This document shows positions 1 to 8,203 of a DNA stretch of 22,030 bases, piece by piece (position 1 is the stretch's first letter; each line of letters opens with the position of its first letter). Source of the stretch: Pseudomonadota bacterium (GTDB lineage: Bacteria; Pseudomonadota; Alphaproteobacteria; Rhizobiales; Beijerinckiaceae); assembly GCA_028876585.1 (NCBI GenBank), contig JAGWRL010000192.1, positions 1 to 22,030 of the forward strand, given 5' to 3'. Position numbers and translations under genes: made by a program. The notes beneath the pieces were generated by a model that ran no database searches, was not told the origin of the DNA, and worked only from the letters and a program-made list of their open reading frames with translations.

Positions 1-1388
1 ATCACGGCGCAGAGCGCGCCGCGCTTGTCGGCGTATTTGAGCTGCGCGTTCATCTTGCCATCGCCGAGGTAAATCTCGGCGGGTATTTTCGCCGCGCGCA
101 GCGCCGCGACGAGGCGCTGATAATCGCCCATGCGGTCTTTATCCATCGCCAGCACGACGACGGGACCGGGCGTCGCCGCTTGCGCGACGATAGGCGAGTC
201 GATCGCCCGCAAGGCCGCCAGCAGGCGCGACACGCCGATGGAGAAGCCGGTCGCCGGCACAGGCTCGGGCCGGAAGCGGGCGACGAGGCCATCGTAGCGC
301 CCGCCGCCGCCGACCGAGCCGAAGCGGACGGGTCGGCCCGCCTCGTCCTTAACTTCGAAGGTGAGTTCGGCCTCGAACACGGGGCCGGTGTAATATTCGA
401 GACCGCGGACGACCGAGGGGTCGATGCGCACCCGGCCGTCGTCGTAACCGGCCGTCTTTAGCAAATCCCAAATCTGCTGAAGTTCACTCGCGCCTTCGAG
501 TCCGCGTGAGGAACCAATTAGATTGTGAAGAAGGCCTCCGAAAATGCCCTTGGCTCGAATATCCTCCACCTTCCGCAAGTCGATATTACCGCTCGCGACT
601 CCCGAGGCAAACACCGGGTCGTCATTGCGGGCGTCTTCCGCAAAGCCCTCAATCTTAAATAGGACCATAATCTTGCTAATCTGACGATCGTCGAGCCCCG
701 CCCCCCGCGTAAAATCCCCGCTCTCGTCCTTGCGCCCCGCCCCGAGCAGCGCCCGCACTCCCTCCGGCCCGAGCCGGTCGAGCTTGTCGATAGCCCTCAA
801 AACGGTGAGCCGACGGCCAAAATTCTCCGCCCCGCCCAGCCCGATCGCCTCCATCACCCCGTCGAGCACTTTGCGGTTATTCACCTTCACCACGTAATCG
901 CCGCGACGAACCCCCAGCGCCTCCAGCGCATCCGCCGCCATCATGCACATCTCCGCGTCGGCCGCCGGCGAGCTCGACCCCACCGTATCCGCGTCGAACT
1001 GCATGAACTGGCGGAACCGCCCCGGCCCCGGCTTTTCGTTGCGGAACACCCAGCCCGAGCGGTAGCTGCGATAGGGCTTTGGCAACCGCTCGAAATGCTC
1101 GGCGACATAGCGCGCCAAAGGCGCGGTCAGGTCGTAGCGCAGCGACAGCCATTGCTCGTCCTCGTCCAGGAACGAGAACACGCCCTCGTTCGGCCGATCC
1201 AGATCAGGCAGGAACTTGCCGAGCGCGTGGGTGTATTCGATGAACGGCGTCTCCACCGCCTCGAAGCCGTACAGAGCATAGACCTCGCGGATTTTCGCGA
1301 TCATCGCGTCGGCGGCGGCGATGTCGGCCGCCGCACGATCCATCAGGCCGCGCGGGCGGACGGCTTCGACCTTCGAACTGTCGCTCAT
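1..1388 (-). CDS. hisS: Histidyl-tRNA synthetase (3' end outside window)
   Basis: Class II aminoacyl-tRNA synthetase that charges tRNA-His in the cytoplasm. About 462 codons are visible and the stop lies beyond base 1. The ATG at 1388 is preceded by AGGG at a usable distance. Landmarks in order are a motif-2-like [18 protein letters not shown] stretch, the HisA-type motif [15 protein letters not shown], the glycine-rich [13 protein letters not shown] and a motif 3 form GFSIGVSRL. From family knowledge, these differ from the common bacterial RGLDYY..TVFE and GFAIGLERL and resemble the divergent HisRS of the alphaproteobacterial clade. The gene lies 12 bases downstream of the DUF1345 gene and is probably cotranscribed with it. 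Residues about 224-312 (bases about 455-720) use AT-rich codons, with seven of eight Ile codons being ATT, unlike the rest of the gene. The reading frame stays open throughout. Confidence 0.95.
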   Translation of the reverse strand, partial: MSDSSKVEAVRPRGLMDRAAADIAAADAMIAKIREVYALYGFEAVETPFIEYTHALGKFLPDLDRPNEGVFSFLDEDEQWLSLRYDLTAPLARYVAEHFERLPKPYRSYRSGWVFRNEKPGPGRFRQFMQFDADTVGSSSPAADAEMCMMAADALEALGVRRGDYVVKVNNRKVLDGVMEAIGLGGAENFGRRLTVLRAIDKLDRLGPEGVRALLGAGRKDESGDFTRGAGLDDRQISKIMVLFKIEGFAEDARNDDPVFASGVASGNIDLRKVEDIRAKGIFGGLLHNLIGSSRGLEGASELQQIWDLLKTAGYDDGRVRIDPSVVRGLEYYTGPVFEAELTFEVKDEAGRPVRFGSVGGGGRYDGLVARFRPEPVPATGFSIGVSRLLAALRAIDSPIVAQAATPGPVVVLAMDKDRMGDYQRLVAALRAAKIPAEIYLGDGKMNAQLKYADKRGALCAV

Positions 1389-1400
1389 AGAAAACCCTGT

Positions 1401-2084
1401 TCAGATCAGCCCGGCGCCGATGTTGATCGTCAGCGCCAGGATGATGGTGTTGAAGAAGAAGGCGATGACGCCCTGGATGAGGCAGACCACGCGGGCGCCG
1501 CGCGACGTCGCGTTGACGTCGGCGGTGGCGCAGGCGCAGCCGATCGTGAACGCCTCATAGCAGAATTCGCCCCAGCCCGGCGCCTTGCAACCGGGAAAAT
1601 GCAGGCCGCCGCGCACGCCGTCGTCGTCGCTGCCGTCGGAGAAATAGAAGTCGGCGGCGTAATGCAGCGCGAACATCAGATGCGTGAACGCCCAGGTGCT
1701 CAGAATCGTCGCGCCGACCAGCCCCAGATGCAGCGCCTTGTTGGCGCCATGCATGTCCTTCACCGGCCCCAGCTCCAGCACGATCGCCGCCAGGCCGGCT
1801 GTCGCCGCCAGCACCGCGATGGCGAGCAGCGCCGCCGGCTTCTCATCCTCCTGCACGGCGTGGTTGCGGATGTCGTCGCCAGTCGAGGTCAGCATCATAT
1901 GCGAGACCAGCGCGATGAAGAACCACGCGCCCGCGTTCCAGCCGATCAGCCCGCGCGTCGCCTCGCGCATGTAGGCGGGGCTCATGAGATAGGCGAGAAT
2001 TCCGACCGCGAGCGCGATCAGCAGGCGCGGCCTTCGGCGGAAGGTGTTGAGATAGGCGCCGCCGCGCTCCGTCATCGCACCCAT
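1401..2084 (-). CDS. DUF1345 family integral membrane protein
   Basis: Predicted inner-membrane protein of the DUF1345 family, whose function is unknown. The family signature is clear: an N-terminal RRRPRLLIAL, then RGLIGWNAGAW, and a C-terminal block with HYAADFYF, GGLHFPG, YEAFTIGCACATADVN and FFFNTIILALTINI. Roughly four to five hydrophobic segments are visible. The start is uncertain. ATG at 2084 and ATG at 2075 are both plausible, and an in-frame alternative start exists at 2120, but conserved sequence begins after 2075. The gene stops 12 bases before hisS, so the two probably share a transcript. It diverges from atpI across about 100 bases. The usual fourth-segment word TIGM.FQVSD is altered here to TIGCACATADV, a mild divergence. 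Confidence 0.85.
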   Translation of the reverse strand: MGAMTERGGAYLNTFRRRPRLLIALAVGILAYLMSPAYMREATRGLIGWNAGAWFFIALVSHMMLTSTGDDIRNHAVQEDEKPAALLAIAVLAATAGLAAIVLELGPVKDMHGANKALHLGLVGATILSTWAFTHLMFALHYAADFYFSDGSDDDGVRGGLHFPGCKAPGWGEFCYEAFTIGCACATADVNATSRGARVVCLIQGVIAFFFNTIILALTINIGAGLI

Positions 2085-2188
2085 CTTATCCCAGCCCCCG
2101 GACCGCCCCGCCCTTGCCAAAGCCGGCCGCCAGGGTCAAGCCGGGCCGCGATTGACAGCGCCGCCGTTTTGCCCGACGCCTTGCGGCC

Positions 2189-2509
2189 ATGGCGAGCGAC
2201 GGCGACGACGACGAGGCGCTCAAGGCGCGACTTTCCCGCCTGGCGGGCGAACTGAAATCCGCCCGGCCGAAGCCGCCGGCGTCGGCCCCGCTGTCGCCGT
2301 CGGACCGTTCGGCCGCCTCGGCCTGGTCGCTGGGGATGAAGGCGGGCAGCGAATTCGTCGCCGCGGTCGTGGTCGGGGGGGCGATCGGCTGGGGGCTGGA
2401 CTGGCTGCTGCACACCAAACCAGGCTTCACCATCCTGTTTTTCCTGCTCGGCGTCGCGGCGGGCACCTGGAACGTGATCCGCGCCACTTCGCCTAAAGGC
2501 GGCGCATAA
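2189..2509 (+). CDS. atpI: ATP synthase protein I (AtpI-like)
   Basis: Small membrane protein at the head of the F0 operon. In other bacteria AtpI helps assemble the c-ring or supports Mg2+ handling. The 106-residue product has a charged, proline-rich N-terminal half (residues 1-50) and two hydrophobic segments at about 55-74 and 79-96, with the family-like words GGAIGWGLDWLL and FFLLGVAAGTWNV. It begins at ATG 2189. No strong ribosome site is visible, but a TTGACA box lies at 2152-2157, about 30 bases upstream, with no good -10 partner. It stands 99 bases before atpB. The position, size and two-helix layout match alphaproteobacterial AtpI. Confidence 0.88.
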   Translation: MASDGDDDEALKARLSRLAGELKSARPKPPASAPLSPSDRSAASAWSLGMKAGSEFVAAVVVGGAIGWGLDWLLHTKPGFTILFFLLGVAAGTWNVIRATSPKGGA

Positions 2510-2608
2510 GTGGCGCAATTCGGGCTTGCCGGCCGCGAGGGGCTTGGATAAAGACGTGCCGCGCGTCGCCGGTGTTAACGGCGGCGCGGACGAGAGGGGC
2601 ATAGGCGC

Positions 2609-3373
2609 GTGGCGGAAGCGGGACCGGCGATCAATCCGATCGAACAATTCGAGCTGAGCCGGTACCTGCGTATCGTCGTTGGCCATTCCGACGTGTCGAT
2701 CACGACCTCGACCATTTTCATGGTCCTCGTCGGCGCGGCGACGCTGTGGCTGATGTCGCTGACCGCCAAGGGCACGGTCGGCGTGCCGGGCCGGCTGCAA
2801 TCCCTGGGCGAGATGGCCTACGAATTCGTCGAAGGCATGGTGCGCTCGGCGGCGGGCGATGAAGCGATGAAGTTCTTCCCGCTCGTGTTCACCATCTTCA
2901 TGTTCATCACGCTGGCCAATCTGATCGGCTTCGTTCCCTATTCCTTCACCGTCACCAGCCACATCATCATCACCGTGATGCTGGCGCTGGTGGTGTTCTT
3001 CACCGTCGTGATCTATGGCATCGCCAAGCACGGGCTGCATTTCTTCAAGCTGTTCGTGCCCTCGGGCGTGCCGGGCTACATCCTGCCGCTGGTGGTGGCG
3101 ATCGAGGTGATTTCGTTCCTGTCGCGGCCTTTGAGCCATTCGGTGCGTCTGTTCGCCAACATGCTGGCCGGCCACATCACGCTCAACGTGTTCGGCGGCT
3201 TCGTCGTCATGCTGCTGGGCGCCAGCGCCGCGGTCAAAGTGGTCGCGATCCTGCCGTTCGCCATGACGATCGGCCTCGACGCCCTCGAATTGCTCGTCGC
3301 CTTCTTGCAAGCCTACGTGTTCGCCATGTTGACCTGCATGTATCTCAACGACGCGCTTCACCCCGGCCATTGA
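2609..3373 (+). CDS. atpB: F0F1 ATP synthase subunit a
   Basis: Subunit a forms the proton half-channels of F0 next to the c-ring. The product has 254 residues, a normal length. It starts at GTG 2609 behind GAGAGGGG. The N terminus has the alphaproteobacterial INPIEQFELSRY word. At least five membrane helices are visible, and the signature SRPLSHSVRLFANMLAGH holds Arg180, equivalent to the essential stator arginine of E. coli subunit a (Arg210). The C-terminal helix includes ALELLVAFLQAYVFAMLTCMYLND. The atpE gene follows 50 bases downstream. Nothing is broken or unusual. Confidence 0.97.
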   Translation: MAEAGPAINPIEQFELSRYLRIVVGHSDVSITTSTIFMVLVGAATLWLMSLTAKGTVGVPGRLQSLGEMAYEFVEGMVRSAAGDEAMKFFPLVFTIFMFITLANLIGFVPYSFTVTSHIIITVMLALVVFFTVVIYGIAKHGLHFFKLFVPSGVPGYILPLVVAIEVISFLSRPLSHSVRLFANMLAGHITLNVFGGFVVMLLGASAAVKVVAILPFAMTIGLDALELLVAFLQAYVFAMLTCMYLNDALHPGH

Positions 3374-3423
3374 TCGGCCGATCCTTCCCCCACGACGCAT
3401 AAAAACATTCAGGAGCTTTCTGT

Positions 3424-3663
3424 ATGGACCCGCATGCTATCGAGCAGGCCGCCAAGTTCATCGGCGCTGGCCTCGCCGCGATTGGAACCGGCGCCGCCGG
3501 CATCGGCGTCGGCACGCTGTTCGGCCAGTTCCTGAACGGCGCGCTGCGCAACCCCTCGGCCGTCGAAGGCCAGTTCGGCCGCCTGATTTTCGGCTTCGCG
3601 GTGACCGAAGCGCTCGGCATTTTCGCGCTGCTGATCGCCTTCCTGCTGCTGTTCGCCGTCTAA
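3424..3663 (+). CDS. atpE: F0F1 ATP synthase subunit c
   Basis: Proteolipid subunit of the rotating c-ring. The product has 79 residues, with two membrane helices (about 10-37 and 52-79) and the conserved polar loop RNP at 42-44. The ion-binding carboxylate is Glu62 in [10 protein letters not shown]. The helix-1 glycine repeat [10 protein letters not shown] is intact. No Na+-binding Gln/Ser pattern is obvious, so H+ coupling is expected. The start ATG follows AGGAG at a good distance, giving the strongest ribosome site of the operon, as expected for the most abundant subunit. A perfect hairpin follows 25 bases after the stop. Confidence 0.97.
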   Translation: MDPHAIEQAAKFIGAGLAAIGTGAAGIGVGTLFGQFLNGALRNPSAVEGQFGRLIFGFAVTEALGIFALLIAFLLLFAV

Positions 3664-3687
3664 GACGCCGCGACTGCGCTTTGTCGG

Positions 3688-3716
3688 GAGCGGCGCGTCG
3701 GCGCCGCTCTTCGTTT
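3688..3716 (+). terminator. Hairpin between atpE and atpF' (attenuator or mRNA stabiliser)
   Basis: Perfect 9-bp stem GAGCGGCGC / GCGCCGCTC (3688-3696 and 3701-3709) with a GTCG loop, followed by TTCGTTT. It sits between atpE and atpF', inside the operon. The short broken T run suggests partial termination or a 3' end that protects the atpE message, which would raise subunit c over the subunits b. The stem is seen directly; the role is inferred. Confidence 0.55.
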
Positions 3717-3739
3717 AAACCCTCGTATCGAGGCGCCCC

Positions 3740-4288
3740 ATGGCTGCATCTGCGGAAGCAACGACCCACGCCGAGGTCGGCCAGGAGGCCGGCCATGCGA
3801 ACTTTCCCCCGTTCGACACCAGCACCTTTCCCTCGCAGATCCTCTGGTTCGCGCTGGTGTTCGGGGCGATGTATTTCTACCTGTCGCGCCACTTCCTGCC
3901 CGCCGTCGGCGGCGTGATCGAGGCGCGCCGCGCCCGTATCGCCAAGGACATCGACGAGGCGACGGCGATGCAGACCAAGGCCGACGAGGCCGCCGCCGCG
4001 CATGAGAAATCGCTGGCGCAAGCCCGTCTCAACGCGCAGGCGACCGCTCAGGCCGCCCGCGACAAGATCGCCGCCGAGACCGACGCCAAGCGCAAGGCGC
4101 TGGAAGACCAACTTGCGGGGAAAATGGCGGAGGCGGAGGGCCGCATCGCCGCCAATCGCAACGCCGCCATGGCCAATGTCGCGGGCATCGCCAAGGAGGC
4201 GACCGGCGCCATCGTCGAGCGGCTGATCGGCCGCGCGCCCGACCAGGCCGCCGTCGCCGCCGCCGTCGATTCCTCGTCGCGCGCCTGA
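3740..4288 (+). CDS. atpF': F0F1 ATP synthase subunit b' (second stator b subunit)
   Basis: Peripheral-stalk subunit that pairs with b. The product has 182 residues: a soluble N-terminal tail of about 30 residues, one membrane helix at about 33-52 (ILWFALVFGAMYFYLSR), then a long charged alanine-rich coiled coil to about residue 150. The FPPFDTSTFPSQILWF word is typical of alphaproteobacterial b'. The ATG is preceded by GAGG. The stop lies 12 bases before the start of atpF. Having b and b' as separate genes is characteristic of alphaproteobacteria and phototrophs. Confidence 0.95.
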   Translation: MAASAEATTHAEVGQEAGHANFPPFDTSTFPSQILWFALVFGAMYFYLSRHFLPAVGGVIEARRARIAKDIDEATAMQTKADEAAAAHEKSLAQARLNAQATAQAARDKIAAETDAKRKALEDQLAGKMAEAEGRIAANRNAAMANVAGIAKEATGAIVERLIGRAPDQAAVAAAVDSSSRA

Positions 4289-4300
4289 TAGGAGCATCTT

Positions 4301-4780
4301 ATGGGCGCCGAATTTTTCGTACTGCTGGGCTTCCTCGTCTTCCTGTTCATCCTGTTCTATTTCGGCGCGCATAAAATCGTGCTGAACGGGCTCGATGCGC
4401 GCGGCAAGGCGATCGCCGACGAACTCGCTCAGGCCGCCAAGTTGCGGCAGGAGGCGCAGGCCCTGCTCGCCAGCTTCGACAAGAAGAAGGCCGAGGCCGA
4501 AGCGCAAGCCGCCGCGATCATCGCCGAAGCGCGCGCCCAGGCCGAACAACTCGCCAAGGACGCCGCCGTGCGGATGGACGAATTCGTCGCCCGCCGCACT
4601 AGGCAGGCCGAAGCGAAGATCGCGCTGGCCGAGGCGCAGGCGACCGCCGACGTGCGCGCCGCCGCCGCCGACCACGCCACGCGCGCCGCCGAAATCGTGC
4701 TGCGCGACGAAGCCAAGGGCGCGGCCGGCGCCAGTCTGGTGTCGCGTGAGATCGGCGAACTCAAAGGCCGCCTCAACTGA
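4301..4780 (+). CDS. atpF: F0F1 ATP synthase subunit b
   Basis: Peripheral-stalk subunit b, 159 residues. The N-terminal membrane helix spans about 4-22 (FFVLLGFLVFLFILFYFG), followed by HKIVLNGLDARGKAIADEL and a long coiled coil. A good AGGAG-like site (TAGGAGC) precedes the ATG. This is the last gene of the F0 operon. As in most alphaproteobacteria, the F1 genes (atpHAGDC) are not adjacent. A strong hairpin follows the stop. Confidence 0.95.
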   Translation: MGAEFFVLLGFLVFLFILFYFGAHKIVLNGLDARGKAIADELAQAAKLRQEAQALLASFDKKKAEAEAQAAAIIAEARAQAEQLAKDAAVRMDEFVARRTRQAEAKIALAEAQATADVRAAAADHATRAAEIVLRDEAKGAAGASLVSREIGELKGRLN

Positions 4781-4834
4781 CCGCCGGACATGCGGAGCGC
4801 CGCTGTGGCGCCCGCGCCGCGGACCTGGGAAATC

Positions 4835-4873
4835 GCGCCGCGCCCGGCTTGACCGGCGCGGCGCTTCGCGTTT
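4835..4873 (+). terminator. Putative terminator of the F0 operon
   Basis: GC-rich stem GCGCCGCGCC (4835-4844) pairs perfectly with GGCGCGGCGC (4855-4864) across a 10-base loop and is followed by TTCGCGTTT. It lies 55 bases after the atpF stop and just before the next gene. The T tract is weak, so termination may be partial. Confidence 0.55.
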
Positions 4874-4907
4874 GATGGCAGGCGCAGAATCGGTTGGGGT
4901 GATGGCG

Positions 4908-5390
4908 ATGCGGCTCGCGCTTTTAGGTTTGGCCCTGCTCGGCCTGTGTGCGACGGCGCGGGCGGACAGCCCATATACCGGCCCGGCCGAACAGCGGTTC
5001 TCGCCCTATGTCGGCAATGTCGGCAAGTGCGACGACGCCGGCGTCCTGGCGCGCATCCAGGGCGTGTTCCGCACGACGCAGAACGCCTATTGGAAAGAGG
5101 ATTTGCAGATCGCCGGGTTCGACCGCGTGCGCGAGATCAGCCTGCGCGGCAACGGCACGGAATATATCCCGCGCCGCTATTGCATCGCGCGCGGCCATCT
5201 CAGCGACGACAGCGTGCATACGGTGATCTACGACATCGAGGAGAGCCAGGGCATCATCGGCTTCGGCGACGGCGTCGAATGGTGCGTGGTCGGGCTCGAC
5301 CGGATGTTCGCATTCTCGCCGGCTTGCAGTTCGCTGCGCCCCTACGCCGAGCGCTCGCTCGGCTCGAAGGCCCTGGTGGAGCGCTATTGA
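4908..5390 (+). CDS. Exported protein of unknown function
   Basis: Product not recognised. From the ATG at 4908 it has 160 residues with a clear signal peptide, MRLALLGLALLGLCATARA, and a likely cut after ARA. The mature part has several cysteines (in KCDD, YCIA, EWCVV and ACSS), suggesting disulfides in the periplasm. I chose 4908 because GGGG lies 8 bases upstream; in-frame ATGs at 4875 and 4902 would spoil the signal peptide or lack a ribosome site. The stop overlaps the RNase T2 start as TGATG, so the two are probably translated together. Its tight link to a secreted nuclease suggests a shared periplasmic context, but no function can be assigned. Confidence 0.8.
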   Translation: MRLALLGLALLGLCATARADSPYTGPAEQRFSPYVGNVGKCDDAGVLARIQGVFRTTQNAYWKEDLQIAGFDRVREISLRGNGTEYIPRRYCIARGHLSDDSVHTVIYDIEESQGIIGFGDGVEWCVVGLDRMFAFSPACSSLRPYAERSLGSKALVERY

Positions 5391-6052
5391 TGCGGCGCTG
5401 GACCGGATGGCTCGCCGCGCTGGCGGGACTGTGGGCGTTCGCCGCCCACGCGGCGACGCCGGTTGACCTCGTCGCGCCGGCCGATTTCGATTTCTACGTG
5501 CTGACCTTGTCGTGGTCGCCGGAATTCTGCGAATCGGGCGGCGCCGACCGCTCGCCCGAGCAATGCCGCGCCGGCGCGGCCTCAGGCTTCGTCGTGCATG
5601 GCCTGTGGCCCGACAACGCCAATCGCGAGGACCCGAGTTCCTGCGGCCTCCAGCCCGATTACGTCCCCGGCGGGGTGCTTGGGCTCGGCGCGCGCGTCTA
5701 TCCCTCGCGCGGGCTGGCGATCCACGAATGGAAAACGCACGGCACTTGCACCGGCCTCGACGCCGCGCATTATTACCGCGCGGTGCAATTCGCGCGCGAC
5801 GAGTTCAACATCCCCGAGGCGTTCGCCCGGCCGCGCGCCCGCTTCGCCGTGTCGCCTGACGAAATCGTGCGCCAATTCGCCGCCGCCAACGCCAATCTGA
5901 CCGCCGACAGCATGGCCGTCACCTGCGGCCGCGGGGAACTGGTCGACGTGCGCTTCTGCCTGACCAAAAACCTCGGCGCCTTCGCCCGCTGCCCCAAGGT
6001 CGTGCGCCGCTCGTGTCAGGCGGGTTCCGTCAGCGTCGCGCCGGTGCGATGA
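5390..6052 (+). CDS. Secreted ribonuclease T2 family protein
   Basis: Endoribonuclease that cleaves RNA through a 2',3'-cyclic phosphate, here with a signal peptide (residues 1-21, ending AAHA) and so periplasmic or secreted. The product has 220 residues. Both catalytic segments are present: CAS1 FVVHGLWP with His70 and CAS2 IHEWKTHGTC with His112, Glu113, Lys115 and His117. The N-terminal YVLTLSWSPEFC is also typical. Several cysteines probably form disulfides. The gene begins at TGATG with the upstream exported-protein gene and ends in ATGA overlap with rlmJ, so the three form one coupled operon. The catalytic set is complete, so activity is expected. Confidence 0.95.
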   Translation: MRRWTGWLAALAGLWAFAAHAATPVDLVAPADFDFYVLTLSWSPEFCESGGADRSPEQCRAGAASGFVVHGLWPDNANREDPSSCGLQPDYVPGGVLGLGARVYPSRGLAIHEWKTHGTCTGLDAAHYYRAVQFARDEFNIPEAFARPRARFAVSPDEIVRQFAAANANLTADSMAVTCGRGELVDVRFCLTKNLGAFARCPKVVRRSCQAGSVSVAPVR

Positions 6053-6915
6053 ACTACGCCCACGGGTTTCACGCCGGCAATTTCGCCGACGTTTTCAAAC
6101 ACGTTTTTCTCGCCCGCGCGCTCGGCTATCTCATCAAGAAGCCGGCCCCGTTGCGCTTCATCGACACCCACGCCGGCGCGGGCGCCTATGATCTCGATGA
6201 CGACGCCGGCCGGCGCTCGCCGGAATGGCGCGACGGGATCGCGCGGCTGCTCAAGGCCAAGCCGCCGGCCGAGATCGCCGAATTGCTCGCCCCCTATCTC
6301 GCCGCCGTCGGCCCGTTCGACCCCGACACGGGCCGGCCGCAAACCTATCCCGGCTCGCCGGCGCTCGCGCAGCACCTGCTGCGCGCCGACGACCGAATCG
6401 CGCTGTGCGAGGCCAACCCGCGCGAATACGAGCGGTTGATGGAGGCGCTCGGGCGCGATCGGCGGCTGCGCATCACCAGCGCCGACGGCTATCTCAGCCT
6501 CAACGCCTATCTGCCGCCGGTCGAGCGGCGCGGTCTGGTGCTGATTGATCCGCCCTACGAACTGCCCGACGAAGCGGCGCGGGTCGAGGCGGCGCTCGGC
6601 AAGGCGCTGGCGAAATGGCCGCGCGGCGTCTACCTCGCCTGGCGGCCGATCAAGACCGCGCTCGACGACGCGCGCTTCCTCAACGCGATTCGCGCGCTCG
6701 GGGCGCCCAACGTGCTCGGGTTGGAACTCGATGTCGGCGCGGTGGCGCCGGGCCCGCATTCGCCGGCGCCGTTGCGCCGCACCGGGCTGTTGATCGTCAA
6801 CCCGCCCTACGGCTTCGTCGAGGAGGCGCGCGCGCTGCTGCCCTATCTCACCAAGCTGCTGACGCGCGGCGGCCAGGGCGAATTCGTCGTCGACTGGGTG
6901 ACCGCGCCGACTTAG
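6049..6915 (+). CDS. rlmJ: 23S rRNA (adenine(2030)-N6)-methyltransferase
   Basis: Methylates N6 of A2030 (E. coli numbering) in 23S rRNA using S-adenosylmethionine. The 288-residue product starts MNYAHGFHAGNFADVFKH, the RlmJ N-terminal signature, followed by the SAM-site word FIDTHAGAGAYDL (about 38-50) and the catalytic DPPY at 167-170. A second NPPYGF follows near 250. The ATG overlaps the RNase T2 stop by ATGA, which fixes the start. The stop overlaps the 3' end of the opposing MFS gene by four bases. Confidence 0.95.
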   Translation: MNYAHGFHAGNFADVFKHVFLARALGYLIKKPAPLRFIDTHAGAGAYDLDDDAGRRSPEWRDGIARLLKAKPPAEIAELLAPYLAAVGPFDPDTGRPQTYPGSPALAQHLLRADDRIALCEANPREYERLMEALGRDRRLRITSADGYLSLNAYLPPVERRGLVLIDPPYELPDEAARVEAALGKALAKWPRGVYLAWRPIKTALDDARFLNAIRALGAPNVLGLELDVGAVAPGPHSPAPLRRTGLLIVNPPYGFVEEARALLPYLTKLLTRGGQGEFVVDWVTAPT

Positions 6916-8183
6916 CGCTCCACCCGCCGCCGCATGATTTCGTTGGCGAGCGCCGCCGCGAGCATCGCCAGCGCGGTGGCCGCGAACACCGCCCGCATGC
7001 CGAATCGCGCCGCCACCGCCGCGCCGGCGAACGGCCCGGCGATTTGGCCGAAATATTGCGCCGATTGCGAAAACCCGAGAATGCGGCCGATCGCGGCGTC
7101 GGGCGCGCTGCGGCGGATCAGCGCGGTGATGGCGGGCATCAGCCCCGCCAGCGTCAGCCCCATCACGAATCGCAACGCGACCAGTTGCCACGGCGCGGTG
7201 ACGAAGCTCTGCGGCGCCAGCGCGGCGGCCGCGGCGGCGAAGCTCATGGCGACGACGCGCCAATGGCCATAGGCGTCGGCGAGGCGCCCGATCGTCGGCG
7301 CGGCGAGAATGGCGGCGAAGGCGCCAGCCGACATCGCCGCGCCGGCGTAGAGCACGACATTATCGCCAGGCCGCGCGATCTGCCCGACATAGAGCGTGAC
7401 GATCGGCTCGATCGACATGTTGGCGACCAGCAGCAACGCGGCGGAGCCGAGCATCATCGCGATCGGCCGCCAATCCGGCACGAGGACGCGCAGCGGCGGC
7501 AGCCGGCCGTTCTCGCGTTGCGGCCGCAGCGCCCGGTCCTCGCGGATGAGGAAGGTCGTCGCCAGAAAAGCGACGAAGATCGCGCCGCCGGTATAGAGGA
7601 AGGTCGCGCGCACGCCCACGATTCCCGGCGCGACGCCGCCGATCAACGGGCCGATCAGCGAGCCCGACAGCGAGCCGATCGACAGATTGCCAAGCGCCCA
7701 GGCCGAGCGCGCCCGCGGCGTCTGGCTCGCCACCAATATGACGCTGCCCGAGGTGTAGCCGCCGAGAAATCCCGCCAGCGCCCGCAGCGCCACCAGCTCG
7801 TAAACGCTGTGCGCCATGCCCATCGCGGAAATGGCGATCGTCATGCCCAGACAGGCGCGAATCAGCATCGGCTTGCGACCATAGAGATCGGCGAGCCAGC
7901 CCCAGATCGGCGACACCAGCCCCGCCGCCAGGAACGAGGCGCTGAACGCCGCCGCCGACCAGAAAATGATCGCCTTTTCCTCGTGCACGCCGAGATCGCG
8001 CACGTAATTGGGCAAAAACGGCAAAAGGATCGTCATCCCCGCCATGTTGACGAACGAACCGAACAGGCAAACGTAGAGATTGCGCCGCCAATAGGGATTC
8101 ACGCCGCTTTCAGGCGCCAAAGCAGGCTCCAGGTCAGGGAAACGCCGGCTGTAACGCGCGGTCGCGCGCGGCGCAAATGGCAA
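6912..8183 (-). CDS. MFS transporter, probable drug-efflux (DHA1-like)
   Basis: Twelve-helix secondary transporter of the major facilitator superfamily in the inner membrane. As drawn it has 423 residues. Motif A between helices 2 and 3 is clear: IWGWLADLYGRKPML (about 93-107). A degenerate copy, GRLADAYGHWRV, lies in the second half, and helix 5 has a LAGFLGGYTSG stretch. The start is uncertain: ATG at 8183 has no ribosome site, whereas GTG at 8102 begins just before NPYWRRNLYV, where conserved sequence starts, and follows GAAAG. The true product may therefore be 396 residues. It lies downstream of tRNA-Arg on the same strand. The substrate cannot be inferred. Confidence 0.88.
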   Translation of the reverse strand: MPFAPRATARYSRRFPDLEPALAPESGVNPYWRRNLYVCLFGSFVNMAGMTILLPFLPNYVRDLGVHEEKAIIFWSAAAFSASFLAAGLVSPIWGWLADLYGRKPMLIRACLGMTIAISAMGMAHSVYELVALRALAGFLGGYTSGSVILVASQTPRARSAWALGNLSIGSLSGSLIGPLIGGVAPGIVGVRATFLYTGGAIFVAFLATTFLIREDRALRPQRENGRLPPLRVLVPDWRPIAMMLGSAALLLVANMSIEPIVTLYVGQIARPGDNVVLYAGAAMSAGAFAAILAAPTIGRLADAYGHWRVVAMSFAAAAAALAPQSFVTAPWQLVALRFVMGLTLAGLMPAITALIRRSAPDAAIGRILGFSQSAQYFGQIAGPFAGAAVAARFGMRAVFAATALAMLAAALANEIMRRRVER

Positions 8184-8203
8184 GTTTGGGGGGCGCCATC
8201 CGT

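Noticed and set aside
1095..2255. Plus-strand open frame of 386 codons
   Set aside because: It is antisense to hisS and the DUF1345 gene, has no recognisable domain, and crosses the divergent promoter region.
2072..3400. Long minus-strand open frame opposite atpB/atpI
   Set aside because: It is rich in His, Gln, Arg, Glu and Asp with no domain sense, typical of the antisense of a GC-rich gene; atpB on the plus strand is certain.
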